From positions 1-64,000 of the forward strand of contig CANNZV010000510.1 of NCBI GenBank assembly GCA_947561585.1: a DNA stretch of 64,000 nt. Reading direction: 5' to 3'. Below, piece by piece: positions 33,330 to 46,089 of the stretch; position 1 is the first letter of the stretch, and each line of letters opens with the position of its first letter. This DNA comes from Caprella mutica. Its lineage: Eukaryota > Arthropoda > Malacostraca > Amphipoda > Caprellidae. The notes under the pieces were generated by a model. The model worked only from the letters and a program-made list of their open reading frames with translations. It had not been told where the DNA came from and did no database searches. A program made the position numbers and the translations under genes.

Positions 33330-34846
33330 TGAATAAATTCATATGCATCATGTGTTAATTATCTAATTGCTTACAGTATAATAATATCCACTTCTAAAGT
33401 AAGTGACTCATAATTTCATAATTAATAAAGCTTGAAAACTGAAAAAAACATCAACGCAGAGTTTAAATAACCTCTAATATGTTGAAGAATTGCTGAAGAT
33501 GAATCAGGATTGACTTTATTATAGTCAGGGCAAATGAGCTCTACACTCTACAGATTGCAATGAAGGCGATGAGGCTTATGGAATTTTGTAAATAATAATT
33601 TGATTTACTCATCCAACTTGGTGACATAACCAGGATCTTTTAAAATATAATTCATAATTTTTAGAAAATTACCCTTAAGTAGTAGAAATTTCTTAATTTT
33701 CTTGAAAGCTTTTTCAGAGATTGTAAAGAAGTGTGTGATTCAAGTGCCACACATTTCTTTAAATTGATACTATTTGTCTATTTAGTTAACAATACAAAAT
33801 ATCATAAAAGAAATATGACAAAGTAGGTACCTTATGCACACACAAGCATTAGGTAAGAAGTGTAATTAAGATAAGTAAATACATATAATAGCTCAATTAG
33901 GTGTCTGTCGTTGATAAGAATGAAGCGGTAAATACTATTATATAGCATGCTATGTAATTGATATAATAGATATGTAGATAATTAGACTTACTTATGATGT
34001 GCAAAGTATCGCTACTTAGTTTCGATAGTCAGACTTTATGTCTGAAGTACCACAGCAAATCTCAATGAAGTGGTCCCAAAAAATATTCGTACACTTCATT
34101 GATAGGTTAATTTTCTATCTTGATTATACGTACCTAGTGTAGTCTTTGCATATAATTAAATTGAATTAATATACCTATAGCTGAAATATGATAATAAATT
34201 AGAGTAATGGATTGGAATATAATAATCTTCGCTGAGGTAGAAAAAAAACTTTCCACTTTCAGTATTACGTAAAATAATGATGAAAACATAATTTTCCAAG
34301 AACTGCAATCTTTCTAAATATTATGTAATATGTGGAGCAATATTATAACATAATATATCATATTCCACCATTATCATATGAATTTTATTCTATCACCACA
34401 GTTTCTATTTTAAAATTTCATTGTTGTGCAATTGATAAATTCGAATAGGGATGATAAAATATTGGCTATTTTTGAATGTTAATTAAACTCATTTAATTTC
34501 CCCATTTATAATTATATGCCAAACACTATAGAAATGTTTGTTTATTTTGAAGTGTATCCATTTAATTAAGTTTAATAATGTGTTTATAATCTCAGAGGCG
34601 GCTCTATACTTTAATCCGAGTTTAATCTTTGATAATATATTATAATCAGCTCTTAATTCATAGGGATTAACAAACACATTAATAATTGAATGATAGTACA
34701 GTACATGTATATAATGTTTAAATATTTATAAAATATAAAAACTGATGTAATTTTCAAATGTAAATCGCATTGATATTTAATTTAAAATAATTTGAAATTA
34801 TTTGATAAATTCACCTGAGATTCTCTTCACAAAAATTTAGGGTAAG
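33330..34846. other. AT-rich non-coding stretch
   Basis: Contains copy 2 of the dispersed repeat at 33425-33486 (partner 2165-2236). Nothing else recognised. Confidence 0.5.
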
Positions 34847-35041
34847 TTACGAATTATCGGTCAGTTCCACATGTTCGGTCATATAAGAAAAAATGGAATA
34901 ATAAATATTATCTATTTCTTATTTTAATTGGTATCCATGATACCTCCAGATATCATGGATACCAATCAAAATAAAATAATAATTATAATATCGTATTTTT
35001 CTATATGAACGAGTATGTGGAACCGTCCAATAATTCGTAAC
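34847..35041. mobile_element. Palindromic MITE, about 195 bp
   Basis: Outer arms begin GTTACGAATTATCGG and pair, with mismatches, over about 38 bp with 35003-35041. A second, inner palindrome pairs TTGGTATCCATGAT with ATCATGGATACCAA. The inner core resembles 58414-58490, and the outer arm resembles 23333-23392. Confidence 0.75.
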
Positions 35042-35044
35042 TAA

Positions 35045-38000
35045 CTCAAGTTTAAGTTTTAGATTGTATTAACAGTCTACTTTTCCACTGAAGGGAATGG
35101 ATCTTCTTAATATTTTTCTTCTGCTCCAAGTTTGTTTGAAGTGTCGGACAAATTCAAACTTTTCTACAAAAACTTTAACTTTCGCCAAAAAAATGGTTTG
35201 TTAAATAATCCCAGAGGAGGAGTCGAGAATCCTCTTCTGAAGTTTCTATTTGAGTCTAAAAAAGAATTATTGAATTTCTGTCGTAATTTTGCGTATATGA
35301 ACTGAGCTGAAATATTATTTAAGATGATTCTGCTACGCAACCGACACAAAGTATTTTATTGTCTCTGTTATTGTTTGAAACTTGATGTTTAATATTAATT
35401 GAATATAATATAATAAATACTAGAATTTGCAATAAAAGAAAATCATTATTAATTATTTTCATAGCTAACAGTTCGTTCATTTAAACTTTTGGTTTATTTC
35501 TATATTTAACTACTATAATTATTGAATATTTCATAATGAATTTCATAATTCCTATCACTAGATTCATTCAAACCACTTTAAAATATACATATCAAATTGA
35601 TAAAGTTCCTCCGTGTTCAGTTAAATGACATAATTTAGAATAAAAGTCAATCCACACGATATGTTCCAGCTCATAGTTAATTCAAAGAGATCAAAGGGAA
35701 AATCCACCTCCGTCTCGTCGACTTCATAATGTCGGATTCGCTGCAAGGACATTCAGATCCTGACAATCTCCATCGGAGGTAAATTTCTAGAAGTGTCCAC
35801 AATTCAGCCTCTCGCTTTAAAATGAGATTAAACTTCAAGCCTTGAAGGATCACTTAATATCCTAAATGGAAGCAAGTTTTAAGGCTTCAAAAATAGCTCT
35901 CCTGTGTTCAGAAGATGAAACCCTTTCTAACTTGCTAGTTGAAGCTTAAAAAACTTCCCACGCGATGACTGCACCCACGACTTTCTTATTTATTTGAATA
36001 ATTCTTAATGTGTATTAAAAAAAAACATGCAACTCGGTAAAGAATTATTGTTTTAAAGTCTGAATGCATCAATCTATTTTTCAATCTTTTTAAATATATA
36101 AAATTAATTTATTAATATATCTATGTGTTTGGAAATTTTATAGAATATTGAAATGTGAATGTGATAACCGGAAATGATATTTGAAATAATGATTTTAGTT
36201 TTCTTTTATCGACAGCTATATTCTTTCAGATATTCAGGAAATATCCAATTCCCTTTTGACATTCATGGCTTCTGACTATTCAGTATAGATTTCCCTGGTG
36301 TATGTGTTATGTTTATAGGAATTATATTTCTAGCGGCAACCTAATTTGATGAAATAAAGTTAGCTTGTTTCTATAATTTCATATATTTATTTAAAAAATG
36401 TACATAAATTGACTATGATATTTATGGAGGTTAACTTTAAATAACATGTTTTGAGTGGTTAATTTTAGATTAAAATTTTCATTCAAAATTTAAATTAAAA
36501 AAAAACTATTGATGGTTTGCATATTGAATGCAAAATTTTATTTGCATTAAATTTAACAGTTATCCAAATTGAAGAAATGGTATTATTATCTTTTTTTTAG
36601 TGTTCGATTTCAGTAGAGAAACAAATGTATAATTTATATAATCAATATCATTTCAATAATATTTGAATAGATTCATTTTTCAACTATTTTAAATTTCAAT
36701 AAAGGTATAATTTGAATTATTAGTTCTGCTAGTCTACTCAATATTTTCACTCATTCCATTTTACAAATACTTGAAAAATATTTGTAAAATCTCCTATCCA
36801 AATATCATTCGTTACGATTGTTATCTTCATCAAAACAATTGTTATTCCTCTGTCAGAACTTTTGTTTTTGGATCTGAAATTTTTAATAGTAATTTTCATT
36901 GTAAATATTCTGGCAGAGTTCCTGACATTACTTTTTGTTTCCGATCGAATGTTCGAATTGAACTGGAATTTTATCTGACAATTGGAGAACGAATAATATA
37001 TTCCAATAGATGTTAGGGATATATTCTAAGTCTAATTACTCGATCAACACAAACTTCCGTTTGAAATATGAATGGTAATTTTTACAATAAAAAGCTGATG
37101 AATGGCAATATGTTGATGAAAATTCATAAAAAATTGTTTTCAGTTGGTAACAATTGGTATATAAAGAAGATATTTAAAAAAAAAATTAATTGTACATATT
37201 TTTTTATCGAAAATCACGTGCTTTCACGATCAGTTTTTGTGTTTACAATTGATAAAAAGGAATAATATAACTACTTATACATTTCTTTCCTTCATTATTT
37301 CAATATTTTGTTGAGTGAAATTTATACAAATGTACTGGTTAAGTGTATTAATAATATATCACCTTTTCATTCGGCAATATAAGTTCCTCTAAATATGAAT
37401 CTATTAATATCATTTAAGTGTAATATTTTCAATTTGCCATCTGGTCTGAGATTTGCTAAACAAACTTGTTTACGCCACGCATCCAATCTCCTTTTTACCA
37501 TAAGACTAATTCTCTCTGATAGCATTTTTATTTATTGTCGCACTGACGAGCTTTGGAATGTGCTCTGGAAAAGTCTAGGGGATTTTTTTTATCACGAGGT
37601 GTAAATAAAAATTAGATATTGTAGAAATGAATTCAACGTATACCTCGAGATGTGTTTAACAGTGTAAAATTAAATTATGTATTAAAATATACATACATTT
37701 CACAATGTAAGTAATACCTATAATAATTATTCTATTACCAATAAATTATGTTATTAGAAAGAATAAAGGTAATTATTTTTTATATAATTTCTTCATTGAC
37801 TATATTTTTTTAATGATTAAATAAGCACAGATTAAAAAACCTCGTAATAATACAAATTTTAATCTATCATTAAACTATTAAGCGGTGAAGATTTCATATT
37901 AAAACTATCGTATCAGAAGATAAATTTTCATTAATTCATTATCTATATTTTAACACGATAGCGTGTGTGTTAGTGTATGTCACTTACTATACAGGGTGAT

Positions 38001-38240
38001 CCACAAAAAGTGTACAAACTGAGAATTAATATAAATATCGTATTTAAAAGTAGTTAAAAATGGGTTGAAAGTAAATTTAAATATTAGATTTTTCATGTAT
38101 CCATTCTACCACCGTCATTGCTTTAGATTGTACGTGTCGATATTACTATTAATTCAACTTGGGAACGCTTTTTTGTGGGTAACACAGAGGTGGCCAGACA
38201 TAGAGTTATGATAAACTACTCTAGAGAGAGAAAGTGTTGA
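35045..38240. other. Mostly AT-rich stretch
   Basis: 35640-35960 has balanced composition and includes the exon-like segment at 35729. Frames of 60-81 codons between 36770 and 37605 are AT-rich and unsupported. At 37993 ACAGGGTGATCCACAAAAAG resembles one end of a mariner-type element without a partner. Confidence 0.4.
35729..35778 (+). CDS. Possible short exon with splice donor
   Basis: ATG followed by 16 codons (MSDSLQGHSDPDNLHR) and then AG|GTAAAT, a plausible 5' splice site, in a patch of coding-like composition. The frame is also open upstream to about 35672. I recognise no family. It could be chance, since a donor-like GTAAAT is common in AT-rich DNA. Confidence 0.15.
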
Positions 38241-38241
38241 A

Positions 38242-38438
38242 GCGATTGCAGGACGCTATGAAAGACGTTGTAAAACCTTATTTTGTTTCAGTTATATATT
38301 TCTCCATTAAATTTTGTTTCAGTTATATAATTTCTCCATTAAATTTTGTTTCAGTTTTATCATTTCTCCATAAAACTGACGCTAGATTGCCAGTCACGTG
38401 ACACAAAAATAAGGATTTTAGCGTCCCGCAACACGCGA
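38242..38438. mobile_element. MITE-like element with internal 33-bp triplication
   Basis: Inverted ends pair GCAGGACGCTA...CCTTATTTT with the inverse of GCGGGACGCTAAAATCCTT. Between them a unit containing TTTTGTTTCAGTTATAT and TTTCTCCATTAAA is repeated three times. Confidence 0.6.
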
Positions 38439-38444
38439 TATTAT

Positions 38445-40004
38445 TTTGGCCACTGAATCACCACTGGTGGCCGGAGAATTACCTATGAGAGCTGCACGAG
38501 ATTGCCCTGGAGTCGAATAATTTACTAACGAAAACCGTTTTCTGAACACATTCAGGAGAAGTAGCGCCATTTGATGTTATTCATGAAAAGGATAAAATAA
38601 TTGAAATTTTATGAAAAAATTACGTTATATTTTTAGTAAACTTTGAATTTATTTAATTTTGACCTGATTAATTATATGTTCAGTCCCTATCATAAATACA
38701 GATTTACAATCAGAATATTTATATGTTTAATATTGAATCTTATGAAAACGAAAACAAAAAATATTTTCAAAATTAATAATTATGTGGAGCTAAAGTGAAG
38801 TGTGGAGCTAAAAAATAACTTAGTTTAGGTAAGAGGTTGTACAGTGATAATATTTAATGGATGTAATAAACTGTAGCTACTTCTTGAATAATTTATTACA
38901 TTGAATTTACTCTCAATAATTAAACTGTTTGACCGACTGACACTTTAATTTTTTTAATCAGAGCAAGACCTAAACCTATTTGTGATCTCCTACTTCCGTG
39001 TAATTTCCACTTTGTGCAGCTAGTTATTATTATTATAATAAAATAATTAACTGGTCAAAAGATATCGTACATCGAGTTAATTAAAAAGATATAAATCATG
39101 CAATACATGATTTTGTTTCAATAATTAATTCTACTTATATATTTATTTTGCCAATGAATATATTTATGCAAAGAAAATGAAAATAAATATACATAAAGCT
39201 TAATATATTGTACTCAACTACAGGAATAAGATAGTAATTCAAGAAATATAATTCGGTAATCTAAAATTTTACTCCCATATTAATATATTTCTAAATACGA
39301 TTTCGAAGATTTTTGGTGTACCTAATAAAGTTTTTTTTTTTTTTTTTTAAAAAGACAATATTTTTCCATTAAAAACAAGAAGGATAAAATCTTTACAGAA
39401 GAGGAATATAATGCTTAATCTCTTCTCTTTAATTAATCCATACCTGGTTTATGTACTGGTATATCTTGGTATGGTACTCCATGCTATCTTAAGAATAGAA
39501 TGTGTATCTTGCAAAGGAAGTGGCAAGATTTTTCTACTTCAATGCGGATATGAAGTTGCATTTTGAAGTATCTGGGATATAAACAATTCCTTGCTAATAA
39601 AAACGAAATGTTTTGAGGTTAGACTTTGAATAGCTACTAATTATGATCATGATCTCTAGATAATTTCTAGATCATTTTATTATATCATTATGTAGATATT
39701 CTCTCGTTAAATAGTGACATATTTAGGGGGATATAATTGTGGATTGAACTTCCACCTGATATCAGAAATTAAAAACCTTTAATAAAATACAAGAACAATC
39801 TTTATACAATATTCTGTGGCCAGTAATCTGTCAAACAATTATCAATGCTTTATTCTTTATTTTTTGTTGTAAGGATTTTCGTAGCTAATATTCTCGTTTT
39901 CCTTCACCCTATATATTACCTAATAAATATCTTTGCATTTTGAAAACAATGTGATTTCTCCTATTATCATGCTTAAGGTTTCAAACTATAATTTGATGGG
40001 TCTA
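38445..40004. other. AT-rich non-coding stretch
   Basis: Includes a poly-T run near 39330. Nothing recognised. Confidence 0.5.
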
Positions 40005-40310
40005 TGACATTCGTCTACAGACATTTCGTATACGAACATATCCTACACGAACATTTCTTACATGCATATTTCATCCACACCATAATTGTAGCAAACCAAC
40101 CTAACCTAATACCTTACACTGATTCAATATGGATTGTAAATTCAAAGATCATGAATTTCTAATTACCATCAACGAAATGAGTTTTCGACATTTATAATGC
40201 GAAATATTTATATATAATGTTAAATATAGAATATATTCATTTTATTAGACAAAATATAGCATTTTGTTGATGAATTGTCCGTGGTCGAAATGTCCGGCCG
40301 CGATGTGTCA
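40005..40310. mobile_element. Probable MITE, TGACATTCG ends
   Basis: The left end, TGACATTCG...GACATTTCG, is matched in inverse at 40285-40310 (CGAAATGTCC...GATGTGTCA). CGAACAT motifs repeat just inside the left end. About 305 bp, no coding frame. Confidence 0.5.
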
Positions 40311-40314
40311 CTTA

Positions 40315-41390
40315 TCTACTAAATGTGTATTTGAGGTACATTCTTATATGGATATTTTTAAGCCCTTTCCTTATATTTGTTGCCCTAAAAAGCATCTAGC
40401 TTTAACGGGCCAAAAAATGTAATCCTTCTTTAAAAAATTGTGCACAAATTGTAATTAGTTACCTTTTTCACGAATTAATTGTTTCGTTTTAAAAAAGGTA
40501 CATTTTTTTCCTTTCTCCTGTTTGTTTGCTCCATATCTTCAGCGCTAGGAATTGAATTCGAAAGTTACTACTACAAAGTTTCGGATTCTTTGACATTTCA
40601 AAAAGAAATTAAGAGCGGACGATAATAATTCAAAACAGTTTACTAAGAAGAGACCTCTCCTGACGTGTTTCTCCATTATTTCTGACATGTTTCTTGGAGA
40701 CTTAATGAACTCACAGGATGAGTTATACTGTCAAGCTTTTAAACTTTAAGTAAGTGTAAAGAAAATAAGTTACTTTAATTAAAAACAATCAGTTAATTCA
40801 TTAATTACGATGCATTTCCGTCATTGACCATTTAAGATATATTTCAAGTTGAATTAAATACGAGGTAGAAAATGCTTGGCTACTATTATTTTATGAAGTA
40901 AGTTTTGAAATTACGTTATCAATGAATAGTAAATACTTAGACTGATATAATGAACCAAATCACACAGAAAAAAGACTTATTAAAAAAATAATTAATGAAA
41001 TTAAAACTTTCATAACTAAATATTGAAAATTATCATGATTGTTTAGCATTAAGAAAATAACTATCAAACTACATATAAACTATTCAGATAGAACTGACCT
41101 TAAGGGATCAATATATTAAATTACTAGTCACGAAAATGTTAATTTCATCTGAATGTTAGGGTTACATAACTCAGTCTTATAACTGATATTCAATAGATTG
41201 GAGATATAAAATTGAAACAGTTTGTTTTTATTAGTAAATAAAATATTATTAGTGATTGCCGTAGACGTTTGTATGTTATTCCAAATAATCTCAGATTTTT
41301 AGGAAAATATCAACTGAAGCCATGATTGATTTACCATATTCCAATTTATTCATATTTAAAAGTTAAATTAAGATTCTTTTAATTACTTCT
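40315..41390. other. AT-rich non-coding stretch
   Basis: Nothing recognised. Confidence 0.5.
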
Positions 41391-41393
41391 GAT

Positions 41394-41622
41394 AATTCAA
41401 ACACATCACATTTACTAGAAAAAATCAAAACAGGAAGGATCTTCCCATCCACAATCCCCACACAGGCCTTCTCTTTTTCAACATGATCTTTTTTGCATTC
41501 GAATTCAGTGTGGGGATTAGTGGGTGCCCAGTGCCAATGTACCTGCTTGTTTGGTGACTGTTTCAGAATGAACTATTTTTCGTCTAACCATATGATTCTC
41601 TGAATCCAGTCTTCTTCAAAGC
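41394..41622 (-). pseudogene. Tc1/mariner-type transposase fragment 1
   Basis: Read on the minus strand: IQRIIWLDEK, an in-frame stop, then FILKQSPNKQ, WAPTNPH, and KACVGIVDGKILPV. This is the central catalytic region of a Tc1/mariner-type DDE transposase: the 'W.DE' block with a catalytic Asp, the 'N.Q' and 'NPH' blocks, then a hydrophobic 'GIVDG' strand. The stop after LDEK and loss of frame on both sides make it a dead remnant. More decayed sequence may extend toward 41860. It differs from the fragments at 45.6 and 57.9 kb, which cover other parts of the protein. Confidence 0.6.
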
Positions 41623-42329
41623 TCGATTAAATGGCGCACCTTCCAATCTTCATTCCAAAACAGCTTGAACCAGACACTAGGTCAGGTGTGGCCATAAGAT
41701 CTTCCAGATAGCACCGTAGTTCAAATAAGAACTCTTTGCTTCTCATATATGGTATTTTGGATTTTGTTCAATTTTTTTCTTCACATTCTTTGTGTTGTTC
41801 TGCAACAGCTCACGAGATCAGCATCTGGGAACCTGCGGTCGGAGGGATTTCCTTCTTAAATTTCTCTTCTAAATGCTTCTGAAAACCTGAATGTTGGGAA
41901 TATTTGAATTCTTAGGATTAAAATATCTTCTGAATGAACTTTTTTGTTTTCATCATAAAACTCAAATAATTTCCATAAAAAGTAAAATTGGAAATACGGA
42001 TATTATTTTCTTGTCATTTCAATAACGAGTAATCGATACTAATCATTTTCTACATATTGCAATAGTGAGAACATTGGAGCTCATTTTGACAAACAAAAAT
42101 TTTGACAAACAAAACCCACTAAAAAAAGCATGTAATTTTACAGATGCAATTGTCCTACTGCCTCTTCAAACCAGTTTGATTTGACTGCTGTATCCTTTGA
42201 CTGGATATCCTCCAACAGAGATATTGAATGTGTACACACCAGGAATATTATCCTGCTTTGTTTGACGCAATACAGAGTTATTGTGTTTGCTATCTTTGGT
42301 GTCCCAAGCTGGGATGGGGTGAAATAACG

Positions 42330-42428
42330 GAAAGTGATGCGCGCGCACATCCCATACCGAAAAGTAATGCGCGCGCACATCACATAACCAAAAGTGATGC
42401 TCACGAACATTCCATAACGAAAAATAAT
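42330..42428 (+). repeat. 30-bp tandem, about 3.5 copies
   Basis: Unit near AAAAGTGATGCGCGCGCACA, period 30 bp, with alternating GC runs (GCGCGCGC) in an AT-rich region. The frames on both strands across it are by-products. It lies just left of FB3. Confidence 0.85.
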
Positions 42429-42507
42429 ACGCCACATCGTCAATAATACGTGATTTTATGAACGGAAACTAATGAACCGAATCGTGAAGATTTGATGGAA
42501 CGGTACA

Positions 42508-43803
42508 TGGAAAGCTGCCAGTCGGAAAACTGCCAGTCGGAAAACTGCCAGGCGGAAAACTGCCAGTCATTTACTGGCAATTTGAAGACTTTAGTCAATA
42601 ATAACATTTTAATTTATAAAAATGTTGTTCGCCCAACGTTAAGGAGTTAAGGAACATTCATTTTTACTTAGTATACAAAACAAAAATAATAGTTAAATGT
42701 AGACAATTTATTAGAAAAATATGTAAATATATAAATATTAAAGATATAAATGAAATATTATGTAGAAATTAAAAGCTAAAATCTTTCTTAGAAAAGGTTT
42801 AAAATACGAAGAGAAGAAACAAAGAAATATTAGTATTAGGGACAGAGTACAATTTCTTGGTTTGAACAACGCATCTTTAAATTATCAGTTCATAACGCGC
42901 TAACTGTCTAATTTTTTTTTTATAATTTGAGAATTGAACAAGCCTTCAAGCTTAATATTCGCTTGTACTCATTATAAAACAACTTCGATATATGTTTGTG
43001 AAATATTTAGAATTTGCAACACAACATCTATGATTATTAAACTTCTATTACCTACCAATAGTACCTAATTCTCTGACAATTTCACTCGATCGAATTGGAT
43101 AGTACATTAATTAATAATACTTGTTACATATAAATGAATATTGTAAAAATGAAGGAGTTGTTCTATTGACATGGAGAATAAAAAGGTAAATATAATAAAT
43201 ATTGAACATACATATATGTTGATTTAACATACGCTTAATTTATTGTATAATTTAAGATTAATTAATTATAAGAATTTCTAATTATATAGCTATTAATCAC
43301 AAATCAGTACGCGGGGTTTAACGTTTGCTTTTGAACCGAAGGTTAAATTGCTGACATTAATAATATATGAAATTAAAAAACAGGGGACTATATACGTAAC
43401 TTAACATGTTTTTTAAAATATACGTGACATAACAAATAAGTATAAAATGGTAATTGTTACTTACTAAAGTTTGGTTTTCTGTGTGTTTAATAAGTTAGCT
43501 TTGGTGAAATATAATTTTAATTTGGATATTAAGTAATCCAATATCTATATTTTTATTACTGTAAAAATGAAATTCCCCTTAACCCCTTAATGAAGGGCTG
43601 ACGCCGTTTTTTTAATTAAAATGTTCTTTAAATGTGTTTATAACTAAATAATAAAAGTAAAAAAATACAGAAATTCCCATTAAGTGACTGGCAGTTTTCC
43701 GCCTGGCAGTTTTCCGCCTGGCAGTTTTCCGCCTGGCAGTTTTCCGCATGGCAGTTTTCCGCTTCGGCAGTTTTCCACCTGGCAGTTTTCCGCTTGGAAA
43801 ACT
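42508..43803. mobile_element. Foldback-like element FB3
   Basis: The left array (42508-42579) has four units of GGAAAACTGCCAGTC. The right array (43687-43799) has seven to eight units of the inverse, CTGGCAGTTTTCCGC, at 15-bp spacing. About 1.1 kb of AT-rich DNA lies between. Architecture and size match FB1, although the unit sequence differs. Repetitive KTARRKTARR-type frames over the right array are artefacts. Confidence 0.65.
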
Positions 43804-43846
43804 GATGGAACTATCTTGATATACTCTAATTCTACTCCTACGTAGC

Positions 43847-44018
43847 TGCACAGAACTACTCTGGGCACCTGCTCCTATTTGCCTAGTGCACTGCCTAACT
43901 GCGGATGTATGCCACGAATCATTTTTGACTGTAATATAATATTACTATTATAGCAGTTTTGGCTATGGGCCCCGTACACTAGGAAAATAGGAGCAGGTGC
44001 CCAAAGTAGTTCTGTGCA
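43847..44018. mobile_element. Palindromic MITE, 172 bp
   Basis: Arms of about 40 bp, with few mismatches, share ACAGAACTACT, GGGCACCTGCTCCTATTT and CCTAGTG in inverse orientation. It lies immediately right of FB3. Confidence 0.75.
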
Positions 44019-44024
44019 ATTACG

Positions 44025-45480
44025 CCGGAGAAGAATTAGTCCCCAAAGCGGTTAGTTTGGCTCCCACGCTGCGCTCTTGCTGCTCCCTGACTACCGTGAT
44101 GAATAACCCGATCGGCTCAACCGCTGCCTCAAACCTGTTCCTATTTTCACTTGGGTAGTATTGTAAAATTCTATTTTGTCTATTGATATTACCTTGTATA
44201 TTTTTTTGTAGAATTTTCTTTTAGTCAAGTAACTGACAATTTCTTTACACGTTGATTGTAATCCTAGTGTTAAGCTGCAGAGAATGAACATACATACCTT
44301 CGAAATATTACCAATCGTAATTAATAATATTTGATCAATATGATCAATTAATATCTTAATGTTCAATAACAGATTAATAAATATTTTTCAGTATTTGAAA
44401 GGAGATTTATTGAACAAAGATACCTGTCATATATCAATATATGTAAATATATCAGTTAGTTGAAAAATGTGATACTGTGCAACCGGTGCAACATTGATTT
44501 AGGGTACCAAATAAATGGTCGAACATTCCCCCACTTTCCGAGTACTGTGAGCTGAATTGAGTGCCTGAGTTTAGTGACGTTATTCAAATTTCGACACATT
44601 ATACACAATATATATTCTCATCTTTGATTTCTCGTTAATTGCTGCCACTCTTTTTATATTTGACGTTTTGAAAATGTGTTCCGAGACACAATATAGCCAA
44701 AGACTAATCACTTCCGCCTTTTAATTTCAATTCCTGTCGATTGTCAGGACTGATTAATAAATCATTGTCCCTGCTACTTCCTATCACTAATTAAAAGAAA
44801 TGTTTGTATAGTTAATGAAAAGCGCTCTGGAACCATTATTTCTGATGTCGTATCACTGAAGAGGAGACGACCTGATAAGCGATTACCGTTAACAGGATTT
44901 CCTGTAAAATATCATAATTTTAGGAGTTGTTGTCAGGATATATTGACGGGAATGTCCGATGAAGGACGATAGTCTTTAAAAGTGTTTTAAACTTATGATA
45001 AATTACAGTTGGATTTATCGTAATTGATTGATTATATTTTTTATCCATTATAATCGTAAATCTAAACCCGATACGATAATTGCTAATAATTGTTTCAATT
45101 GCGAAACAGAATGATAACTGATAAGTTTTCATTTTAGTATATCATCAATAATGAATATGTGTGTCCTCTGACTAGTTTATTATATATCATTATTCTGAAA
45201 TTTACAACATACATTGTAGATTTATGATGAGATTAGAATTTCTCTAAAAAATATAACTAAACTGTATGGAGATAAAATTAATTTGTACATATATGATGAA
45301 ATTAAAACAAGAAATGAAAGATTGAAGAGCAGTTATTTAAATACAGTCTACGTTCCTAGTGAAACGAATAAAAGTTTAAAATATAAGTCCTATAGCCTAG
45401 AAAGGAGCCTAAGAAAGAATGAACATTTAGAAAGTATTTAGTTGATTGTGATTAGAATTTAATTATATTGGAACAATACC
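44025..45480. other. Unannotated stretch
   Basis: 44025-44150 has balanced composition but no supported gene; the 91-codon minus-strand frame at 44091 is unrecognised and AT-rich. At 44533-44551 is one end of the CTCACAGTACTCGGA family. Confidence 0.4.
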
Positions 45481-45484
45481 CAGG

Positions 45485-45555
45485 TTGTAATTTTTCTTGG
45501 TTCAATTTTGGAACAACATTGACAATTGTGGGTCAACATTGGCCCGAGAATCACT
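45485..45555 (-). repeat. Inverted relative of the 3.63-kb minisatellite
   Basis: On the minus strand it reads CGGGCCAATGTTGACCCA, then TTGTTCCAAAATTG, matching the units of 3625-3745. Confidence 0.6.
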
Positions 45556-45599
45556 GCTGTAATATAAAGACTATCATATTAATAAATTGAATTTAAATT

Positions 45600-46085
45600 A
45601 GACCTAAATTAAACCTTACATAACAAATATTATATTTCATTTTGCAGCCGTTGTTTGCTATCAGTAAATTTAGACGTGTCTGGAATGAAGCCATATATAG
45701 TGTTATGGAATGTTTTAATGTTACTTCTGTGAATGTTTGACAAGTTCTGTTCTTCAACTCATTGATATCCCTGTGATGAATATGATAAACTTTACTCTTG
45801 ATGAAATCCAATTAAAAAGATCACAAGGTGTAAGGTCAGTTTATTTTAGTGGCCACTCAATGTTCATGTCGCCATCTGAACTTCTGTCAATCCATCTGTT
45901 TGGAAACTTTCCATTCAGCCACTGTCCGACAGTTCTTGACAATGAGGTGGTACTACATCTTACATAAAGAAAAGTTTTCTGAATTTGGTAAAATCTAAGA
46001 AACAGGGTAAAAGTCTGATTGGAGTAAATCAAAATAATTATCACCATCAACATTTGTATCAATGAAAAATGAACCTGAAATTCAC
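45600..46085 (-). pseudogene. Tc1/mariner-type transposase fragment 2, C-terminal
   Basis: On the minus strand a frame from about 46085 reads REF-like YVRCSTTSLSRTVGQWL, then NGKFPNRWIDR and IEWPLK. A shifted frame continues DLTPCDLF, then FIKSKVYHIHHRDINELKNR and FTEVTLKH. This is the C-terminal third of an insect Tc1/mariner-type transposase: 'L...FPNRWIGR', 'WP..S.DLTP.D.F', 'K.KVY', 'I.ELK.RI'. The second catalytic Asp region (DLTPCD) is recognisable. Frame breaks near 45805-45840 make it non-functional. No TIRs were identified around it. Confidence 0.75.
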
Positions 46086-46089
46086 CCAT

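Noticed and set aside
43612..43868. KTARRKTARR and GKLPGGKLP repeat proteins on the minus strand
   Set aside because: By-product of the 15-bp units of foldback element FB3.
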